The notes beneath the pieces were generated by a model. It was not told the origin of the DNA, did not search any database, and was given only the letters and a program-made list of their open reading frames with translations. A stretch of 64,000 nucleotides of DNA from NCBI RefSeq assembly GCF_900095725.1, contig NZ_FMMP01000006.1, positions 620,001-684,000 of the forward strand, given 5' to 3'. Shown here one piece after another: positions 61,949 through 64,000 of this stretch. Made by a program: the position numbers and the translations under genes. How positions within the stretch are numbered: position 1 is the stretch's first letter; each line of letters starts with the position of its first letter. Source of the DNA: Cellulosilyticum sp. I15G10I2. Its GTDB lineage: Bacteria > Bacillota > Clostridia > Lachnospirales > Cellulosilyticaceae.

Positions 61949-62170
61949 ATGCATCATAAACAAGATGATAGAAGTGATAATGTAGAAAACATTCAATATA
62001 ATATTGGAAAAACCATTCAAAACATTGAGCTCGCAGAAGAAATGATTTCACAAACAAGTGACTCCAAAATGAAAAATACCTTAGAAGAAAAAAACGAACG
62101 AAGAAGAGAATCGCTTACGAGTATGAGAAAAGAGATTAAAGACGAAGCAAATTATAGGAAAAATAAATAA
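61949..62170 (+). CDS. tlp: Small acid-soluble spore protein Tlp
   Basis: A 73-residue spore protein. The family pattern DDRSDNVENIQYNIGKTIQN, ENIEEAEE-like ELAEEMI and EEKNERRRESLTSMRKEIKD is clear. Tlp proteins are made in the forespore under sigma-G and accumulate in the spore core. AGGAGG precedes ATG 61949, and a CATACTA element lies upstream. With cotJABC this marks an endospore former. Confidence 0.93.
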   Translation: MHHKQDDRSDNVENIQYNIGKTIQNIELAEEMISQTSDSKMKNTLEEKNERRRESLTSMRKEIKDEANYRKNK

Positions 62171-62188
62171 CAGTTTTGTACGCTACCA

Positions 62189-62223
62189 AGAAGATCCACT
62201 CACCATTTAAGAGTGGATCTTCT
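62189..62223. terminator. Convergent hairpin between tlp and a small membrane-protein gene
   Basis: AGAAGATCCACTC (62189-62201) pairs with GAGTGGATCTTCT (62211-62223). Flanks are only moderately T-rich. Confidence 0.6.
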
Positions 62224-62239
62224 AAATAATAGCTTAATT

Positions 62240-62473
62240 TTAAGAGTTTTTTGATTTTAATTCATCCATTATGCGAAAGATCTTTAACATAAGTGGAATG
62301 TAGGTAGCCACAAATACTGACACAACTATAAAAGCTACTGGTCTATGTGCTTTTTTTGGAAGTGCCATACCCCACATTACCCCTACAGCACATAGACAAA
62401 ATTTAATAAGAGCAAGATCTTTCCAATCAGATTGTTTCATAAATTCCGTACCATAACTTAACAACTTCTTCAT
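62240..62473 (-). CDS. Small two-helix membrane protein (77 aa)
   Basis: ATG 62473 follows GAGGAGGTAGCAGAA. The product has an N-terminal amphipathic part (MKKLLSYGTEFMKQSDWKDL), then hydrophobic helices around ALIKFCLCAVGVMWGMAL and PVAFIVVSVFVATYIPLMLK. Similar short proteins are often mislabelled 'permease of phosphate ABC transporter' in Clostridia. No function can be assigned. A longer frame to 62530 lacks a ribosome site. Confidence 0.7.
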   Translation of the reverse strand: MKKLLSYGTEFMKQSDWKDLALIKFCLCAVGVMWGMALPKKAHRPVAFIVVSVFVATYIPLMLKIFRIMDELKSKNS

Positions 62474-62631
62474 TTCTGCTACCTCCTCATATAAACTAAA
62501 AATACTTCTACTTATATAGTAACATTTCATTTACATAATTAATAGGCAAGATAAAAAAGTATTAAATTTATTTGGGATTTTTACTTCAATTTTTTAGAAG
62601 TAAAAACACGGCAGTTGCATCCTATTATTCT

Positions 62632-63300
62632 TTAGATTATGCTGAGCTGATTTTTAGCCTCGGGTAGGCACCTCGAAAAAGCGGAATAAAAATCCTCTTC
62701 ATCTTTTAACGTCATCCGATAAAAGATATCTAGTAGGGATTTATTGATTGTTTTAAGCTCGTGATCATCTCGTACAAACTTTAGGCGAAACCTAAGCGCC
62801 TTTAAGAGGCGATACCAGGCCAAAATAAATGCTTTGTTTTCATGATTATTTTTAATACCAATCCATTCTTTCACTTTCACTTCTTTCAGATTGGATTTCA
62901 AGCAACTACCCACTTGTAAGAAATACTTGCAGTCATCCTCTTCATATACTCTTCCAAGAGGAAACAAACGGCAAATATCTGGGCGATGCCCATGTATTAT
63001 ACATCGATTTTCTATACCTAAAAAGCTACAGCGTTTAGAGTCTCCGTACATTTTTAAATGCGGCAATACGATTTTATTATTTTCACGTAGCTCAAGCTTA
63101 TTTATAAGGAGTTCATCAAATGATACGTTTAAACAGCTTACCATTTCATAGACATCAAATGGCGTCAGTACAACTAGCTCCCCAACGTCATGACAACAGG
63201 CGCTGCAGCTGTCACAACCACCAGTATCTGCTTTTACCGTATCTTCAATGTCATAAATTCTCCCGTCTGAAATATCTTCTAGTGTCTTTAGTGACCTCAT
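62632..63300 (-). CDS. YkgJ-family cysteine cluster protein
   Basis: A 222-residue protein with a Zn/Fe-binding cysteine cluster: GGCDSCSACCHDVGELVVLT, CSFLGIENRCIIHGHRPDICRLFPLGR (in pieces) and YFLQVGSCLKSN. YkgJ proteins are predicted metal- or Fe-S-binding proteins of unknown role. The C-terminal 80 residues have no recognised motif. A good GGAG site precedes ATG 63300. Stand-alone gene. Confidence 0.85.
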   Translation of the reverse strand: MRSLKTLEDISDGRIYDIEDTVKADTGGCDSCSACCHDVGELVVLTPFDVYEMVSCLNVSFDELLINKLELRENNKIVLPHLKMYGDSKRCSFLGIENRCIIHGHRPDICRLFPLGRVYEEDDCKYFLQVGSCLKSNLKEVKVKEWIGIKNNHENKAFILAWYRLLKALRFRLKFVRDDHELKTINKSLLDIFYRMTLKDEEDFYSAFSRCLPEAKNQLSII

Positions 63301-63429
63301 ATTCTCTCCCTTCTAACTATGCTACTATAATTACTTATCATGATATGAGTTTAATCATAGATGCAAGTATTGTCAATCAGGCAGCGAGCACTTTCGCTTC
63401 TAACTTTATTTCATTTTCACTTAGCCTTC

Positions 63430-64000
63430 TTAAAATATATCAATGACAGCACCTTTAGGTAATACGTCTCTAACAATCTTTTCCTATGGTGTGCCCAGTA
63501 CTTCATCCAGAAAGATAATTTTCCCTTTATCATTCTTTGTTCGAATAAGCCTACCACAACCTTGTTTCAGCTGAAGTCCCATTTCAGGATAATCCACTGT
63601 CACGGCAGGATCTAGTCCTTGTTCTTCTACTGCTTTTCGTTGTGCTTCTATTAATGGGTCTAATTTTGGAAACGGCAATTGCCAAATAACAACTAATGTT
63701 AAAGCATCACCTGGCACATCAATGCCTTCCCAAAAATCTGAACTCACTAATACAGAAGTCTCTTCTTTCTTAAACTTTCTAAGAAGATAGCCTCTATCGC
63801 CCTTGTCTTCATATAAGATTTCAAAAGGCAGTGCCTCTCTTTTCAAATACTGGCGAATTTTACGGACTTCACTTAATGAACGTGTCAATATCAGTGCACG
63901 TCCCCCATTGCTTCGGAGTAAAGTAATGAGTTGTTCAATACGCTTTGTCATCTTATCATGAGTTGTGCTGCTCTTTTCAAGCGTTGGTACAAAAGCTATA
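63430..64000 (-). pseudogene. DinG-like ATP-dependent helicase, C-terminal part with an in-frame TAG
   Basis: The frame is open to the window edge, so the gene begins upstream outside the window. The segment contains SSDFWEGIDVPGDALTLVVI, QLPFPKLDPLIEAQR and MGLQLKQGCGRLIRTKNDKG, the last motifs of DinG/XPD-like superfamily 2 helicases. Translation would stop at TAG 63484-63486 after VLGTP, but 17 further in-frame codons (EKIVRDVLPKGAVIDIF) lead to TAA at 63430-63432 and read as the expected C-terminus. A point nonsense change of a Tyr-like codon, or a sequence error, is likely. Confidence 0.75.

Noticed and set aside
1-64000. CRISPR arrays, intact insertion sequences, rRNA or prophage modules
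   Set aside because: No regularly spaced repeats, transposase genes, rRNA stretches or phage structural genes were seen while reading the window.

Overview
The window is AT-rich, densely coded bacterial DNA that reads as an anaerobic, spore-forming, low-GC Firmicute of the class Clostridia (Lachnospirales-like). The evidence is a biotin-dependent Na+-pump decarboxylase operon, the cotJABC spore-coat operon, the spore protein Tlp, the Bacillus/Clostridium-type order miaB-mutS-mutL-miaA-hfq-ynbB next to lexA, an HcpR-like Fnr regulator and strong AGGAGG ribosome sites. Genus assignment from sequence alone is a guess. No rRNA, tRNA, CRISPR array, prophage or intact insertion sequence was seen.

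Layout. 1-3536: chromosome segregation (scpA end, scpB), a D,D-carboxypeptidase, an rRNA pseudouridine synthase and the tRNA methyltransferase MnmM. 3699-8588: a five-gene biotin enzyme operon carrying an acyl-CoA carboxyltransferase, a gamma-like anchor, a biotin carrier, the Na+-pumping beta subunit and a pyruvate/oxaloacetate carboxyltransferase. 8716-12352: RpiR regulator, aroH, cmk, ispH and cheR. 12373-17729: an RNase H-like nuclease and a methyltransferase on the minus strand, then a UvrD-type helicase with an inserted DnaQ-type exonuclease, and mgsA. 18247-23803: flotillin (minus), an orphan tyrosine recombinase, lexA with a recognisable LexA box, and nadE. 23861-32505: the minus-strand repair and tRNA-modification block. 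32587-34309: an Fnr/HcpR-like regulator divergent from a ferredoxin-like gene, with a perfect 16-bp palindrome between them. 34392-40623 (minus): a chemoreceptor with a C-terminal Cache-like domain, then a poorly characterised group: a DUF3360-like permease, two MpsC-type (DUF2294) proteins and a P-loop protein resembling the PEPCK/HPr-kinase superfamily (DUF4914-like).

40730-42608 (minus) holds ferritin and cotJABC. 43209-49141 encodes glutamate synthase gltBD. 49249-52060 carries an ATP-grasp ligase, small zinc-ribbon and basic proteins, a TPR protein with a terminator-bearing leader, and a CBS protein. 52161-57116 (minus) is a six-gene operon: a FAD amine/imino-acid dehydrogenase, a Na+/solute symporter and four redox subunits. 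57222-64000 has an exonuclease, an azoreductase, a DEAD-box helicase, a class II fumarase/aspartase, tlp, a small membrane protein, a cysteine-cluster protein, and the end of a DinG-like helicase interrupted by an in-frame TAG.

The best candidate for an undescribed system is the permease / MpsC / P-loop / MpsC group at 36282-40623. The redox operon at 52161-57116 and two genes with intrinsic terminators directly ahead of their ribosome sites are the next most interesting. All functional calls are from reading translations and recalling families; no database search was run.
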